Positions 30,991-41,700 of a DNA stretch of 64,000 nucleotides are shown one piece after another. The stretch is taken from the NCBI RefSeq assembly GCF_000187245.1, contig NC_027862.1, positions 186,001 to 250,000 of the forward strand. Reading direction: 5' to 3'. Each line of letters starts with the position of its first letter. The first letter of the stretch is position 1. Below the pieces are notes generated by a model. That model saw only the letters and a program-made list of their open reading frames with translations. It made no database searches and was not told the origin of the DNA. The translations under genes were made by a program, and so were the position numbers. This DNA comes from Ogataea parapolymorpha DL-1 (Eukaryota; Ascomycota; Pichiomycetes; Pichiales; Pichiaceae).

Positions 30991-31859
30991 TTAGTCTGGT
31001 ATCCATTTAGATAATAAGCAATATCGCATTTCTGGTCCATGTCGATGTAGCAGTGTAGGATCCCGCCCTGTGTGTGGATGATGAGAGACATTGCGTCACA
31101 CAGTTCCATCAGCTTCGCACCAACATTCCAGTGCTTCAGCTTCACTTTCAGCGACACCGGTCGTAGCACGCTCGAGTCCCAGCTTTGTGGCACCGAGTCG
31201 TCGTCGTCGGGCAGAACGTCCAGCTGCTCTTTCCATTGGACCACTATTTTGCGCTGTTCTTCCTCTATGACAAACTTCAGCTGTCCGGTCTGATTTCCCA
31301 CAATGGATATTAGGTCTGACGTCCGGTAGCGCTCCAGACGTTTGAGCAAAGGCACGATCTTCATTGGCAATTTCATGGCCAGCTTCATGCTGTCCATTGT
31401 CGGCTCTACAATCCGCAGATCGCTGTCCATTTTGAGCAGACGCACAGGAACGTTGAACGAATGGCTCACATTCGATGTCACTGAGATCTGTTCAGTGTAA
31501 AAAAGCGCAAGTGATGCGGCAGCTTTGTTTTTGATCTCTCCACCGTTGGAGGGCCTTCGTTGCAGGCGGATCACCAGACTGCTGGAGACGTTCGACTTTT
31601 CGTAATTGCGTAGTACCTGCAACAGAGGCTCAATATTGATCTCGAACGGTATCACGTTGTTGCGTGTCGAATCCACCTCGTAAAGTTGAAATATGCTCGA
31701 ATCAAGCTTACACCAAACAGTGGGCTCGTTCAATCCAGAAGATATTATTATCAATTGCTGCTCGGTAAAGCGAAACACGCACATCCGTCGCAACCCAATG
31801 AGAAACGAGAGACATTTGCGCAGCTCGACCGGCTTTTCCATTACAACCTTAAGTTTCAT
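30987..31859 (-). CDS. HUS1: 9-1-1 checkpoint clamp subunit, Hus1/Mec3 family
   Basis: A 290-residue protein of the Hus1 family: N-terminal KLKVVMEKPVELRKCLSFL, a CVFRFTEQQLIIIS strand block, VWCKLDSSIFQLYEV, and a C-terminal NVGAKLMELCDAMSLIIHTQG with an IAYYLNGY end, as in metazoan Hus1. Hus1 is one of three PCNA-like subunits of the 9-1-1 DNA-damage clamp loaded by Rad17/Rad24-RFC. At 290 residues it is canonical in size, whereas S. cerevisiae Mec3 is longer (474). The stop codon lies inside the SER1 stop region. Confidence 0.82.
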   Translation of the reverse strand: MKLKVVMEKPVELRKCLSFLIGLRRMCVFRFTEQQLIIISSGLNEPTVWCKLDSSIFQLYEVDSTRNNVIPFEINIEPLLQVLRNYEKSNVSSSLVIRLQRRPSNGGEIKNKAAASLALFYTEQISVTSNVSHSFNVPVRLLKMDSDLRIVEPTMDSMKLAMKLPMKIVPLLKRLERYRTSDLISIVGNQTGQLKFVIEEEQRKIVVQWKEQLDVLPDDDDSVPQSWDSSVLRPVSLKVKLKHWNVGAKLMELCDAMSLIIHTQGGILHCYIDMDQKCDIAYYLNGYQTN

Positions 31860-31944
31860 GGAGAAAATAAATACCCAAATTAAATATCTACCCTTTTTAA
31901 GATCAAATTAAATTTGTTTATAGATTTATTTATTTATTTTTATA

Positions 31945-34383
31945 TCACAACCCATAACTCCGTTTCTCAGCCTCATTCAACTTAGGGAAGAAGTTATTAG
32001 GAGACGTCACCAACCCCAGGGCCCGGATTCCGATCGTGTCGAGGTTCTCAAGCCCTAATAAATATCCGGCATTGACCCACCCAAAGCCTTCGGTAGCCAC
32101 GCCCTTGAAATCAGAGCCTTGGTTACCATACTCCGCATCGACCTTGTGTGGTCTCTGTTCAGAAGTGGCATCGTACTTCTCAACAACAATGCCGTTGAAA
32201 TCAACAAACGCAAGCGTGATCAGATAGCACCATCTGTACGAAAGCCTCTTGGCAATGGCTGCGTAGCCGTAGTTCTGCAACCCCTTCCACGTCATGATCT
32301 GGTGCGGCGACCACGCATAAGGATAGTCCCACTGTCTCGAAGGCTTGTTCAGCCCAATCTCGCCTCGAGACTCTTTCGTTCCGCTCACAATGCCGCCAAA
32401 CACCTCGAACCGTGGAAGTGCTTTCTCCACCAAGGCTTTGGCCTGATCACGTGACGCCAACTTGGCCCACAACGGGTAGAATGTGGTGGCCGACTCGTAC
32501 AAACTTTGTCTGTGTGTCTTGATGTTGTAGTCAAAGTACATTCCCTTGGACTCATTCCACAAATACTTGTCGATGCGTTTCTTGCGCTCCTCGGCCAAGA
32601 ACTCCCACTTTTCAGCAGTTTCAACTTTTCCGTTGAACTCCAAGTGGTTGTCGAAATATTCGCCAATAATGAAGGCAATATCTTTCTCGTATTTGTATAG
32701 CAAAGAGTTCAGATCAACAGTGGCCAAATAAGCACAGACGCCTTCCAACCGGTAAGATGTATCGTGACCGCTTTCTCTGACAGCGCGGTCGTGGAGGAAG
32801 TACTCGTCAAGCTCGGGATCAACAATTTCACCATCGTTGTATTTCTTGGTGAATTCCTCGAAGGAGACACCGTATTTCTCACAATATGGTTTCAAGACGG
32901 CACAGAAGTGCGTGGCCTCTGTTTCTGGGGGAATACCTTTGCCTTCTGGATGGTAGCAGGAAAGACCAGTCTCCGGGTCTAGCCTTGGCGGAGCGCACCA
33001 GACGGTATTGTATTCTTTGATTGCTGCCTTGACTGTGCGCTCCAAGAAGCCAAGGTCTTGGATTCCGGTTCGGTCCTCAAGATAATTGAACACGTGCAAA
33101 GCCATATCAGTCAAAAATGGGGGCTGCGACCGGCCCAGGTAATACGACCTGTTTGCGTTCAGGATTTTGCCGTAGTTCTCGATCTCAAAGACAAAGTTCT
33201 CACACATTCCGATACATGGGTCCACGATGCCACAGAGAAGAAGACCGAGAGTCTCAAAGTATGAGTCCCAGCCATATTGCTCGTTGAATCTTCCACCAGG
33301 CACGACGTACGGATATCCCTCCAGATCGCCATATTCCTGGCTGCGTCTGCGCGTGGCCAGTGCCAGAAGACCCGGCTTGTGGTTTATAGACTTGATATAC
33401 TCACCATCGATGTGCTCGGGCAAGTATTCCACCTGCAGGTTATGTTCTGGACACTTTTTGGCGAGTCTTTGGTAGTACGCGTAGAGCTCGTGTTGATTGT
33501 GGGGGACGTAAACACGAGGAATCCGAGCTTCAGGGGTGTCGATTTTGGTGTCTGAAGCCATGTTTATAATGCTGTGCTCGTCAAGAACCCGGGTGAGGTT
33601 TTTCCAGAACGCCGTAGAAATGATTCGTTTCAATCTGTTAACAGGGTTCTCGTTGAGCCGGGCCTCGTCCAAAATCATCTGCTTGCGGCCCATCCGTTTG
33701 GCAATGGTCAGCTCCTGCAGAAGATTCGAAAGCATATAGGTGCCACGGATGTCATACTGCCGGTAGCCGTTGGAGTTTGCCGTGCCGAGCTTCAGCACCT
33801 TAGGTCCACTATCCTCAATCGTGATCTGGTAATTCTTGTCTGTGTCTTCATTTTCAAGCAGCTCCTCGAGCGTGGCGTCGATGTCGCTGATGAAAAAACG
33901 CTTGGAGTTCTTCATGCTGGAAGAGTCATCGGCCGATCCGCGACGCCTCAAAGTCGCATTGCTGCCGGCAGAGTTCACCGTTCCGGATGAGATACCGGGC
34001 AAACTGTAGAGCTTCTGTGAGTTGACAACCTCCAAATTGTGGTCCTTCACCAAAGACGACGTGGACTCGCTAGGAGAATGTAGGGCGGAACCAGCCTCAG
34101 AGGGAGTTCCTGAGACCGCCGAATCGTCCTCATCATTCGAGCTGTGGCCCACATCAAACGTGGCTGATCCGTTCGGTGGTGGCGTCGCAGTTGGCGAAGG
34201 CGTGAGCTCGCTGTATTGGAACAGCTTTCTGTTAGGGATGACAGCAGACATGGTCCTTGTTCTGCCGTATCTGGACGCCTTGTTGGACTTGGAAGGGTCG
34301 GTCTTGGGTCCGTAGTACAAGTCTGCGGTTGCAAATGGGTCGACATCGTCTAGCGACGACTGTCTTGCGTGGGATGTCGGCAT
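31945..34383 (-). CDS. NTH1: Neutral trehalase
   Basis: An 812-residue neutral trehalase. I choose the ATG at 34383 ([18 protein letters not shown]); the frame upstream is open but has no ATG-initiated homology. Trehalase signatures are [15 protein letters not shown] and [12 protein letters not shown]. The regulatory N-terminus carries a strong protein kinase A site, LRRRGS with Ser150, and further RTRTMS near residue 46. An EF-hand-like calcium loop lies at about residues 180-191 ([12 protein letters not shown]). Both fit the PKA/14-3-3/Ca-regulated cytosolic Nth1 class. It hydrolyses trehalose during recovery from stress. A stress element (AGGGG) lies upstream. Confidence 0.96.
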   Translation of the reverse strand: MPTSHARQSSLDDVDPFATADLYYGPKTDPSKSNKASRYGRTRTMSAVIPNRKLFQYSELTPSPTATPPPNGSATFDVGHSSNDEDDSAVSGTPSEAGSALHSPSESTSSLVKDHNLEVVNSQKLYSLPGISSGTVNSAGSNATLRRRGSADDSSSMKNSKRFFISDIDATLEELLENEDTDKNYQITIEDSGPKVLKLGTANSNGYRQYDIRGTYMLSNLLQELTIAKRMGRKQMILDEARLNENPVNRLKRIISTAFWKNLTRVLDEHSIINMASDTKIDTPEARIPRVYVPHNQHELYAYYQRLAKKCPEHNLQVEYLPEHIDGEYIKSINHKPGLLALATRRRSQEYGDLEGYPYVVPGGRFNEQYGWDSYFETLGLLLCGIVDPCIGMCENFVFEIENYGKILNANRSYYLGRSQPPFLTDMALHVFNYLEDRTGIQDLGFLERTVKAAIKEYNTVWCAPPRLDPETGLSCYHPEGKGIPPETEATHFCAVLKPYCEKYGVSFEEFTKKYNDGEIVDPELDEYFLHDRAVRESGHDTSYRLEGVCAYLATVDLNSLLYKYEKDIAFIIGEYFDNHLEFNGKVETAEKWEFLAEERKKRIDKYLWNESKGMYFDYNIKTHRQSLYESATTFYPLWAKLASRDQAKALVEKALPRFEVFGGIVSGTKESRGEIGLNKPSRQWDYPYAWSPHQIMTWKGLQNYGYAAIAKRLSYRWCYLITLAFVDFNGIVVEKYDATSEQRPHKVDAEYGNQGSDFKGVATEGFGWVNAGYLLGLENLDTIGIRALGLVTSPNNFFPKLNEAEKRSYGL

Positions 34384-34694
34384 CGCTAAAGAGTAGGTAA
34401 ATAGAAACTGATAGATAAATGCAAAACAGGGGGAAGACCCTAATGAGGCAATGGGGGGAATTACGTAATCACGGAAAAGACTCGAGCACGCCACGCCGGA
34501 GACGGTGTGGGAGGAGCGGGTGAACGAGGTCTCAGAGAAGGATGGGACGGGAGCCAACGCCAATGGGCTGCCTCAGCACAGTGGCTAACCTGTGGCCAGG
34601 GTGCCGTCAAGTCCGGACAGACCGAGGCGGTTGGTTACCCTACGTGACAAAAAAAAATAAATGGCGAAAAAACACAGATCAACTTAAAAACAAC
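34384..34694. promoter_or_regulatory. NTH1-YRB1 divergent intergenic region
   Basis: 311 bp between divergent start codons. An AGGGG stress-response element is at 34428-34432, about 45 bp upstream of NTH1, consistent with Msn2/4-type control known for trehalose genes. A second G-run follows at about 34451-34456. The YRB1-proximal part is A-rich. I see no additional gene. Confidence 0.5.
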
Positions 34695-35327
34695 ATGAGC
34701 GAAGACAAGAGTGTTTCCGGCGTGCCTAAGACCGAAGAGCCAGCCCTGAAGCCGCCAACGGCGAACGTGTTTGCAATGTTTGGAGGCGCCAGCGCCAAGA
34801 AGGAGGAGAAGAAGGAGGAAAAGGAAGAAAAAGAAGACAAAGAAGAAAATAAAAACGGATCCAAGGACAAGGAGGGTGACGAGGAGGAGGAGGTTCCGGA
34901 AAACGACGATATCCATTTCGAGCCTCTTGTCCAGCTGGAGAAGGTGGAGGTGAAGACCAACGAGGAGAACGAGGACGTTCTGTTCAAGATTCGGGCCAAA
35001 CTATTCAAGTTCCACCCAGAGTCCAAGGAGTGGAAGGAGAGAGGTACTGGAGACGTCAAGTTTTTGCAGCACAAAGAGACCAAGAAGGTGAGATTGCTGA
35101 TGAGAAGAGACAAGACTCTCAAGGTGTGTGCTAACCACATCATCGCTCCAGAGTACAAGCTGACTCCTAATGTTGGCTCGGACCGTTCGTGGGTGTACAG
35201 CGTGACTGCGGATGTGAGCGACGGCACTCCGGAGGCGCAGACTTTGGCGATCCGGTTCGGCAACAAGGAGAATGCAGAGAAGTTCAAGGAGGAGTTCGAG
35301 AAGGCCCAGAAGGTGAACAAGGCCTAA
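34695..35327 (+). CDS. YRB1: Ran-binding protein 1 (Yrb1)
   Basis: A 210-residue Ran-binding protein, close to yeast Yrb1 (201). The Ran-binding domain covers about residues 72-205: [60 protein letters not shown], and [17 protein letters not shown]. The N-terminal segment (about residues 34-52) is an unusual Lys/Glu run likely forming a charged single helix. The ATG at 34695 is chosen because the family starts shortly before this acidic region. Yrb1 stimulates GTP hydrolysis on Ran (Gsp1) in nucleocytoplasmic transport. Confidence 0.95.
   Translation: MSEDKSVSGVPKTEEPALKPPTANVFAMFGGASAKKEEKKEEKEEKEDKEENKNGSKDKEGDEEEEVPENDDIHFEPLVQLEKVEVKTNEENEDVLFKIRAKLFKFHPESKEWKERGTGDVKFLQHKETKKVRLLMRRDKTLKVCANHIIAPEYKLTPNVGSDRSWVYSVTADVSDGTPEAQTLAIRFGNKENAEKFKEEFEKAQKVNKA
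34798..34850 (+). repeat. AAG/GAG-rich purine tract encoding a Lys/Glu run in YRB1
   Basis: An almost uninterrupted purine stretch of GAG, GAA, AAG and AAA codons. It encodes alternating Lys and Glu and is a candidate for length polymorphism between strains. Confidence 0.6.
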
Positions 35328-35377
35328 AAAGTAAATACAGTGTATTGGTGAACTTAATACATACAGGTGAGCTAGAG

Positions 35378-36196
35378 TTAGTCGTCCTTGCCATGGCTTT
35401 CAAGCAGCCGCTTGTTTCTGCGTGCGCGGCCGGTCCTGTTCCAGCCCCATTTGAACAGGATCCACAGCATCAGCAGTGGCGTGAACTGAGGCCAGAGCAC
35501 AGACAGGATCTCGACGTCGCAGTCCACGTCGACGGCCTCCCAGAGCATGAAGTCGCTCAGTCTGTACACGCCAGACGTTCGTATGAGTAATTGCAGCTTC
35601 GGAACGCCGCCCGTGTATAGGTTTTCGCTCACAAGGTCCTGGGTGATGTCTTCTGGGTCGTAGCCCCTGGCTATAATATTTTTTATCGAATGCGTGATAT
35701 CGTCTCTGGCTGTGTACGGACAGCAGATGTTGAGCACTGCGCGCTTGTTGTTTTTCGTCATTTCCTGCGCCTCGAGCAGTGACTCGCGCACGTCTGCGGG
35801 CAGCAGCTTGAGATTGCCCAGAATGCGGATCCTGACGCCGTACTTGTGGCACAGCTCGCCGTTTTCCACCACCTGTTTCATTTTAGACTTGGCCAGTTTC
35901 ATGAGCCACTCGATCTCGTACTCGCTGCGGCTGAAGTTCTCGATCGAAAATGCAAATACCGTCGCTGCCTGCACGCCGCAGTCGTAGCACACCTCCAGCA
36001 GCCGGGCCATGGTGTCGAACCCGGCACTATGACCCTCCTTAGTCTCCATCTTGTTCATCCTGGCGTATCTGCGGTTGCCGTCCATGATGAACCCAATGTG
36101 TTGCGGCACACTGCCGCTCCTCAATACCTGGCACAGCTGTTTTTTCGTGTACTCCAGCACATGCCGTGTCACTGGAAACGAGGATATCCAGTCCAT
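35378..36196 (-). CDS. RER2: cis-Prenyltransferase (dehydrodolichyl diphosphate synthase)
   Basis: A 272-residue UPP-synthase-family enzyme. The catalytic Asp39 lies in HIGFIMDGNRRYARMN. Next come the EGHSAGFDTM block, the ATVFAFSIENFSRS motif, LNICCPYTARDDI, and the C-terminal RTSGVYRLSDFMLWEA. In the last motif the usual Glu of RTSGE is replaced by Val. It makes the long-chain polyprenyl precursor of dolichol for protein glycosylation on the ER. Rer2 and Srt1 both fit; length and divergence suggest Rer2. It diverges from COQ1 over only 54 bp. Confidence 0.88.
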   Translation of the reverse strand: MDWISSFPVTRHVLEYTKKQLCQVLRSGSVPQHIGFIMDGNRRYARMNKMETKEGHSAGFDTMARLLEVCYDCGVQAATVFAFSIENFSRSEYEIEWLMKLAKSKMKQVVENGELCHKYGVRIRILGNLKLLPADVRESLLEAQEMTKNNKRAVLNICCPYTARDDITHSIKNIIARGYDPEDITQDLVSENLYTGGVPKLQLLIRTSGVYRLSDFMLWEAVDVDCDVEILSVLWPQFTPLLMLWILFKWGWNRTGRARRNKRLLESHGKDD

Positions 36197-36250
36197 GAAA
36201 ATAAAATAATTAGCGAATATATTTTATTTTATTTCAAACAAATCTTGCAT
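36197..36250. promoter_or_regulatory. 54-bp shared promoter between RER2 and COQ1
   Basis: The two start codons are separated by 54 bp of A/T-rich sequence (TATTTTATTTTATTTC-type). Both genes must place promoter elements in this gap or inside each other's coding region. They encode cis- and trans-prenyltransferases using the same isopentenyl diphosphate pool. Confidence 0.6.
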
Positions 36251-37660
36251 ATGTCCATTTTGCGGCCAATTTCCCTCGCTAGACGTTATTCGTCGTTCCT
36301 CACGGCCGTCGAGACGGCAGAAAAAATGGTACAGCCCAGCGTGAGCTCCAAGTTCGACCCCTTCAGCATGGTTTCCGGGGAGATGCGCGTGCTGGCCAAG
36401 AACATTGCTACTCTCATTGGCTCTGGTCACCCAACGCTCAATAGAGTGGCCTCGTACTATTTTGAGGCAGAGGGCAAGAACGTGCGGCCACTCATTGTGC
36501 TGCTGCTGTCCAAGGCGCTCGCCAAGATCCCAGAGTCCGAGAGGACCCGCATCGCGATCGACCCGTACGACGTCAATGAGCAGGAGGAGTTCAAGGGGAC
36601 CCCGAAGGCATTTTCTTTTGCGGGACAGAACCCGCTCGACTCAATCAGCCCGCTACGGGTGCTCCACGGCATCAATCCCAACATCATTTTAAACCCATTG
36701 TCCAAGCCAATGATGGACAGAGAGCTGTACAAGGCGAAGGACGCACAGAATGGCATTCTGCCGAAACAGAGACGTTTGGCAGAAATCACCGAGATGATCC
36801 ACACGGCGTCGTTGCTGCATGACGACGTGATCGACTTTTCGGACTCCCGACGCGGCAGAGACTCCGGGAACGTGGCGTTCAGCAACAAGATGGCCATTCT
36901 GGCAGGCGACTTCCTGCTGGGCAGAGCGTCGGTCTCGCTGGGACGGCTGCGGAACAGTGAGGTTGTGGAGCTGATGTCCACTGCGATAGCGAATCTCGTC
37001 GAGGGAGAGTTCATGCAGTTGAAAAACACCGTGATGCAACCAAACATCGGCCAGATCGAAGACGGCGGTGTAGTCAAGCAGATCCCTGAGCCCACGGGGA
37101 AAGTCCCCGTTGAGGTGCACGAGTACTCTGTCAAAACGCCGGAAACCATTTCACACGAGGAAAATGTCGAGGCTGCGTTCCAGTACTACTTGCACAAGAC
37201 ATATCTGAAAACCGCGTCGTTGATGTCCAAGTCGTCGAGATCGGCCGCTATACTGGCCGGTTGCAATGAAGACGTGATTGAAAATTGCTACCAGTTTGGA
37301 AGAAACCTGGGTCTTTGCTTCCAAATAGTCGACGACATGCTAGATTACACCACCACGGCAGAAATGCTGGGAAAACCGGCGGGTGCAGACCTGCAACTGG
37401 GGCTGGCGACGGCTCCTGTGCTGTACGCATGGAAAGAGAAGCCGGAGCTCGGGCCGATGATCGGCCGCAAGTTCTCCAAGCCAGAGGACATCGAGATAGC
37501 AAGAAAGGCCGTGGAGGACGCCAAGGGAGTGGAAAAAACGCGGGAACTGGCCGAAACATATTGCACCGGCGCGCTTCGCAACTTGCGCACCCTGCCGGAC
37601 TCGGACGCGCGAAACGCTCTAGAAATGCTCACCAATTCGGTCCTCACCAGATCCAAGTAG
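36251..37660 (+). CDS. COQ1: Polyprenyl diphosphate synthase for ubiquinone (Coq1)
   Basis: A 469-residue trans-prenyltransferase, close to yeast Coq1 (473). The ATG at 36251 begins a mitochondrial presequence (MSILRPISLARRYSSFLT). The first Asp-rich motif is LLHDDVIDFSDSRRG (Asp191 onward) and the second is QIVDDMLDYT (near residue 361). The KNVRPLIVLLLSKA block at about residue 75 is also diagnostic. It makes the polyprenyl tail of coenzyme Q in the mitochondrial matrix. Reading open upstream into RER2 is a chance extension of the frame. Confidence 0.94.
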   Translation: MSILRPISLARRYSSFLTAVETAEKMVQPSVSSKFDPFSMVSGEMRVLAKNIATLIGSGHPTLNRVASYYFEAEGKNVRPLIVLLLSKALAKIPESERTRIAIDPYDVNEQEEFKGTPKAFSFAGQNPLDSISPLRVLHGINPNIILNPLSKPMMDRELYKAKDAQNGILPKQRRLAEITEMIHTASLLHDDVIDFSDSRRGRDSGNVAFSNKMAILAGDFLLGRASVSLGRLRNSEVVELMSTAIANLVEGEFMQLKNTVMQPNIGQIEDGGVVKQIPEPTGKVPVEVHEYSVKTPETISHEENVEAAFQYYLHKTYLKTASLMSKSSRSAAILAGCNEDVIENCYQFGRNLGLCFQIVDDMLDYTTTAEMLGKPAGADLQLGLATAPVLYAWKEKPELGPMIGRKFSKPEDIEIARKAVEDAKGVEKTRELAETYCTGALRNLRTLPDSDARNALEMLTNSVLTRSK

Positions 37661-37734
37661 CTGTGTACATAGATATAGAGGCGTCGATCGACGCGTCAGC
37701 GGATAAAAAAATTAAATATTTTTATTTTACATTT

Positions 37735-38709
37735 ATGTTTAGTGTTAGACTAGCATTCTCTAGTATTCTCCGTCTTCACCGCATACCAACCACTTATCGA
37801 ATGGCGCCTCACAGATTCCACAGTATTGTTCCCCGCGATCTGGAACCCGAGTTCTCAAAAACCCTGCAGTCCCTGCCAGAGGGAGCGCAGACGGCTCCAG
37901 AGGGTGAGGTCGCCGCGGGCACGCTTTCGGCAGCAGACGCACTGGCGCTCATCAATACGCGAAAGTACAACCTTTTATCCATAGACGTTGAAAATTACGA
38001 GTGGAAACGGGAACATTTGCTCGAAATCGGGCTCTCGATCTATAAACCATCATACCAAACCCATGCCCTCTTCCCCCATATCGTGAATTTCCACATCATT
38101 TTGGAGGAAGGGCTGAAATTCGCGAACAAGAGATTTGTTCCTAATAACCGCCTGAACAACATAACGGGCCAGTCGATAATTGCTAATAAAGTCCAAGCTC
38201 AGACTATCATGCAGAAAGTGTTTGACGACGTGGATCTGTCCAAGACGATCGTGGTCGGACACGGCTTTGCGTCTGACCTGCGCCTGTTTAGGAACTGGGG
38301 GCTGGAATTTCCGCAACACGTGAAAATCGCCGACACCATGAAACTGTGGTCCTCGCTGATACCATCTGGAAAGAAAGGCTCGCTGTCGTACATCCTAGAT
38401 AAACTGGGTATTCCTTATGCTTATTTACACAACGCGGTCAACGACTCGTATTATACGCTTGTGGCATGCTTGATGCTGGCGTCGCCAGAAACTCGGAACA
38501 ACCTGGTGATTGAGGAAAAGCAGATCGACCAGGAAACAGGCGAGGAAATCACGACTCACCGCGTGCGGTGCTCTCCTCACGACCAGGACCTCGAGCTCAG
38601 AGGCCCCGACCGCAAATCAAAACGACGCACTCAACAGACGTATTTCCACGCTCCACGCCAGGGCTTTCCCGTGGAGTACGTGGACGGCGTGTTAAAAGAG
38701 TTCCCATGA
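37735..38709 (+). CDS. DEDD-family 3'-5' exonuclease-like protein (Gfd2/YDR514C type)
   Basis: A 324-residue protein from the ATG at 37735, with a possible mitochondrial presequence (FSVRLAFSSILRLHRIP); a second in-frame ATG lies at 37801. The exonuclease core is visible: LLSIDVENYEWKREHLLEIG (first Asp/Glu pair), IVVGHGFASDLRLFRNWG (second Asp) and HNAVNDSYYTLVACLML (His and last Asp). This layout resembles the uncharacterised yeast proteins Gfd2 and YDR514C. Substrate and role are unknown. The C-terminus ends in a basic-rich tail. Its stop codon is one base from the convergent SMC4 stop codon. An ACGCGT lies 38 bp upstream of the ATG. Confidence 0.7.
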   Translation: MFSVRLAFSSILRLHRIPTTYRMAPHRFHSIVPRDLEPEFSKTLQSLPEGAQTAPEGEVAAGTLSAADALALINTRKYNLLSIDVENYEWKREHLLEIGLSIYKPSYQTHALFPHIVNFHIILEEGLKFANKRFVPNNRLNNITGQSIIANKVQAQTIMQKVFDDVDLSKTIVVGHGFASDLRLFRNWGLEFPQHVKIADTMKLWSSLIPSGKKGSLSYILDKLGIPYAYLHNAVNDSYYTLVACLMLASPETRNNLVIEEKQIDQETGEEITTHRVRCSPHDQDLELRGPDRKSKRRTQQTYFHAPRQGFPVEYVDGVLKEFP

Positions 38710-38710
38710 A

Positions 38711-41700
38711 TCAGGCCGTCAATATATCCCTATTCTGCATAGAGATGGACTTGGTCATGTTGCTCACCTTGTATATACCCACCAGCTGCTGGGCAAGCTC
38801 AAACATGTTGTTTCTGAGGGAAATAACGATGAATTGTGCGTTTTTCGTGCGCTCCTTAATATAATTGGCCACAATACTCACGTTTCTGAAATCCAAAGCA
38901 GCGTCGATCTCGTCCATCACATAGAGCGGCGTGGGCTTGTAGCGGTGTAGAGCGAAAACCAGCGCGAGAGAAGAAAGCGTCTTTTCTCCTCCAGACAGAT
39001 TGCTGATATTTTTCCAGGACTTCTTGGGAGGCATCACAGAAAAAAGAATACCCTCCGAGAACGGATCGAGCGAGTCCACCAGCTCCAGCTCGGCGTTTCC
39101 GCCCATCGTGATCATCTGGTACATTTCTTTCAGCGTCAACGAAATGGTGTTGAAACCCGCCATGAACTCGTCAAGACGTCTCTTCTTGAGATCCTCGCAC
39201 GCCTGCTTAAGTTCATCTCTTTTGGTCACCGACTCGTTCAGATCCGCTTTTCGCTCGTTGAACTCCTTGTACCGTCTTGCGTACTCCTGCAAAATGTCCA
39301 AATCGACTGTCATGGACTCGGTTTGTTTCTCAAGCTCCTCGATCTCCGACGCCAAGGCCTCGGAGTCCACTTTTTTCAGGTCCTCAGACGAATACTCCGG
39401 AGGCGGAGCCAACAGCCGCTGTTTGGTGTCGCAGTCCTCCATCCAGCCAACAAGAGTCTCCAGATCGCGTGTTTCTGCGTGGCCCATTTCGTCGGTGATT
39501 TTCTTGATGTTGCGGTCGCACTGGCTGATGCTCTGCTCGCACTTCTCGATCTCGGTGACAAGCTTTATCTCCCCTTTTCTGAGATCTGCAATCTTGGACT
39601 GCTTGAAATTCAGCTCCTCCTTAATCTCATCGCACTTCTCCACAAGCTCGTCCATCTGCGCACTCAAATCTTGCAGTTCCTTTTCCGAGGCTTGGAATTT
39701 CGCAAGACTCGTGTCATAAACCTCACGTATCTGGTCGATGGCCTCTTCTGCCTCCTTGATTTCAGCCTCGTTCTCGCTGATCTGGTTGTTCAGTCGTGTC
39801 ACCTGGTTCTTAAGCTTTGTGAGTTGCAACGAGTCGTTGGACTCTTTCTCATTGAGAATCTCCAACTTCTGCAAAACAGAGTCGACCTTCGATTTCTGCA
39901 TTTTCAACTTCACACCGCCAACTTGCATGATCTTATCCTGGAGCTCTGCAATCTGGTCTTCCAGACCTTGCGACTGGTCTTTCAGATCTTGTTTCTCGGC
40001 CTCCAACTTCGCAATCGCCTTTTCCTCCTTGGTAATCCGCTCTTCAGTATCGGAAATTGCCTTCTTGTTGGCAGACACTTCTTTGGCTCGCGCTTTGGCT
40101 TCCTTGGCCTCCTGCTGGTCCATATCGATTTCCAGTCTCAGTTTCGAGATTTCCATTTCGATTTCAGGCAGCCTGTCCTTGAAAGTAGCCAATGCCGTCT
40201 CCATTTCGTTAAAAGCACTCTGGGCCTTCAGAAATGCGTCTTCCTTAGTCTGGACGTCCTCAACCATCGCATTGAGCTCTGCCTCCGAAATCTCGCCTCC
40301 CTTAGTGGTAGCAGACCTCAACTTCATGGCGCCGCTGAAAACCCGAGACCCTCCTCCAGACAGCGTTCCACTCACGTCAACCAGCTTACCATCAAGCGTC
40401 ACCACACGCCATCTCTTCGCTCCAAAAGCAACTTTGTTGGCCTCCTCCAAATTGCGCGCAACCAGCGTGTTGTACATGGAACTGTAGAACGCCGGCGCAA
40501 ACTTCGGATCACACGGCGTGATCAGGTCAAACAGCCTTGGAACGTTGTTTGGCGTGGGGATTTTGGAGAGATTGAATTTTCTCAGCTTGTCCAAGACAAT
40601 AAACTTGCCAAACCCAAGATTGTTCTTTCTCATGTAATTAATACACTGTTGTGCGGTCTCGACGGAATCAACAACCATATCATCTAACGACCCACCTCCC
40701 GTGGACACAGCAACGTCGTATTTGTCGTCAATGACACCCAAATCACCTAGACGGCCATAAAATCCTTGCAATCGCCCAGAGTTCTTTAAATGTGTCAGTG
40801 CCTGGAGAACCCTGTTGCGTGACTTTGTGCTGGTCACTCTGCTTCTCGCATCATCGAGCTTGTCTCGTAGCACACGGATCTCAGATTCCATAGCTTTTAG
40901 TTTTTCCGAAGCTTCGCCAACCTCGGTCTCTCCAAGCTGAATCTGCTCAGACACGTGGGCCTGCTCTTTTTGCAAATGCTGGATCTGTTTCTCCTTGGCC
41001 TTCACAAGCTCCAGCTTCTCGTCCGCCTTGCCCTCTATTTCTTTAGTTTCATTCAATAGCTCTTGATGCTTTTGTTTCAGCATTTCCAGCTGTGACGTCT
41101 TGATATCGATCTCGGCCTGCTTGGCACTGATTTTGTCTTTCCAGGGCTCCAGCTGCTGTTGCAATTTCTCAACAGACGCAGACAGGTCTTTGGTTTTGTC
41201 AGAAAGCTCATACTTAATTGCCTCCAGCTGCTCCTGCTCTTTCTTAAGGGCTGAGTTGAGCTCCTCCAGCTGTGTCTGGCTTTCCTTCTGGCTTCTCTCC
41301 AATTCGGCAATGTTGGCCTCGTTCTCGCGCACCTGAGAAGAGCTGCTCTGTAAGGCCTTGACGGCTTTTTTTTTGCGGTTCTCGTTGTGCTTTATTTTCT
41401 CATCCATCGAAATCTTTTCTCGCTCGATTTTCTTGTGTGCGCTCTTGAGACTGGCAACCTGTTTCTCAATGGCTTTCACCTCTGAGCTCAGTTCGTGGTG
41501 ATGCTTAGTCAACTCGTCAATCTCGTCGTTGTGCTGTGCTGTCTGTTCTTTTTCTTTAGCCAACTTCTCCTTCAGCGACTCCAAAGCGGCAGTCTTCTTC
41601 TCAAGCAGATCCTTATCCTTTAAAAGTCGATACTGCAAATACAGCGACTTTTTGTCTGCTAAAGCCTTTTCCTTGCGAAGATACTTTAATGCATTCTCTT

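Noticed and set aside
35846..36250. Long upstream extension of the COQ1 frame
   Set aside because: It lies on the opposite strand of RER2 and precedes the mitochondrial presequence; the ATG at 36251 fits the family.
39323..40687. A 454-codon open frame antisense to SMC4
   Set aside because: It lies opposite the coiled-coil region, where Lys/Glu/Leu codons rarely create antisense stops. The product is low-complexity Leu/Phe/His-rich with no domain.
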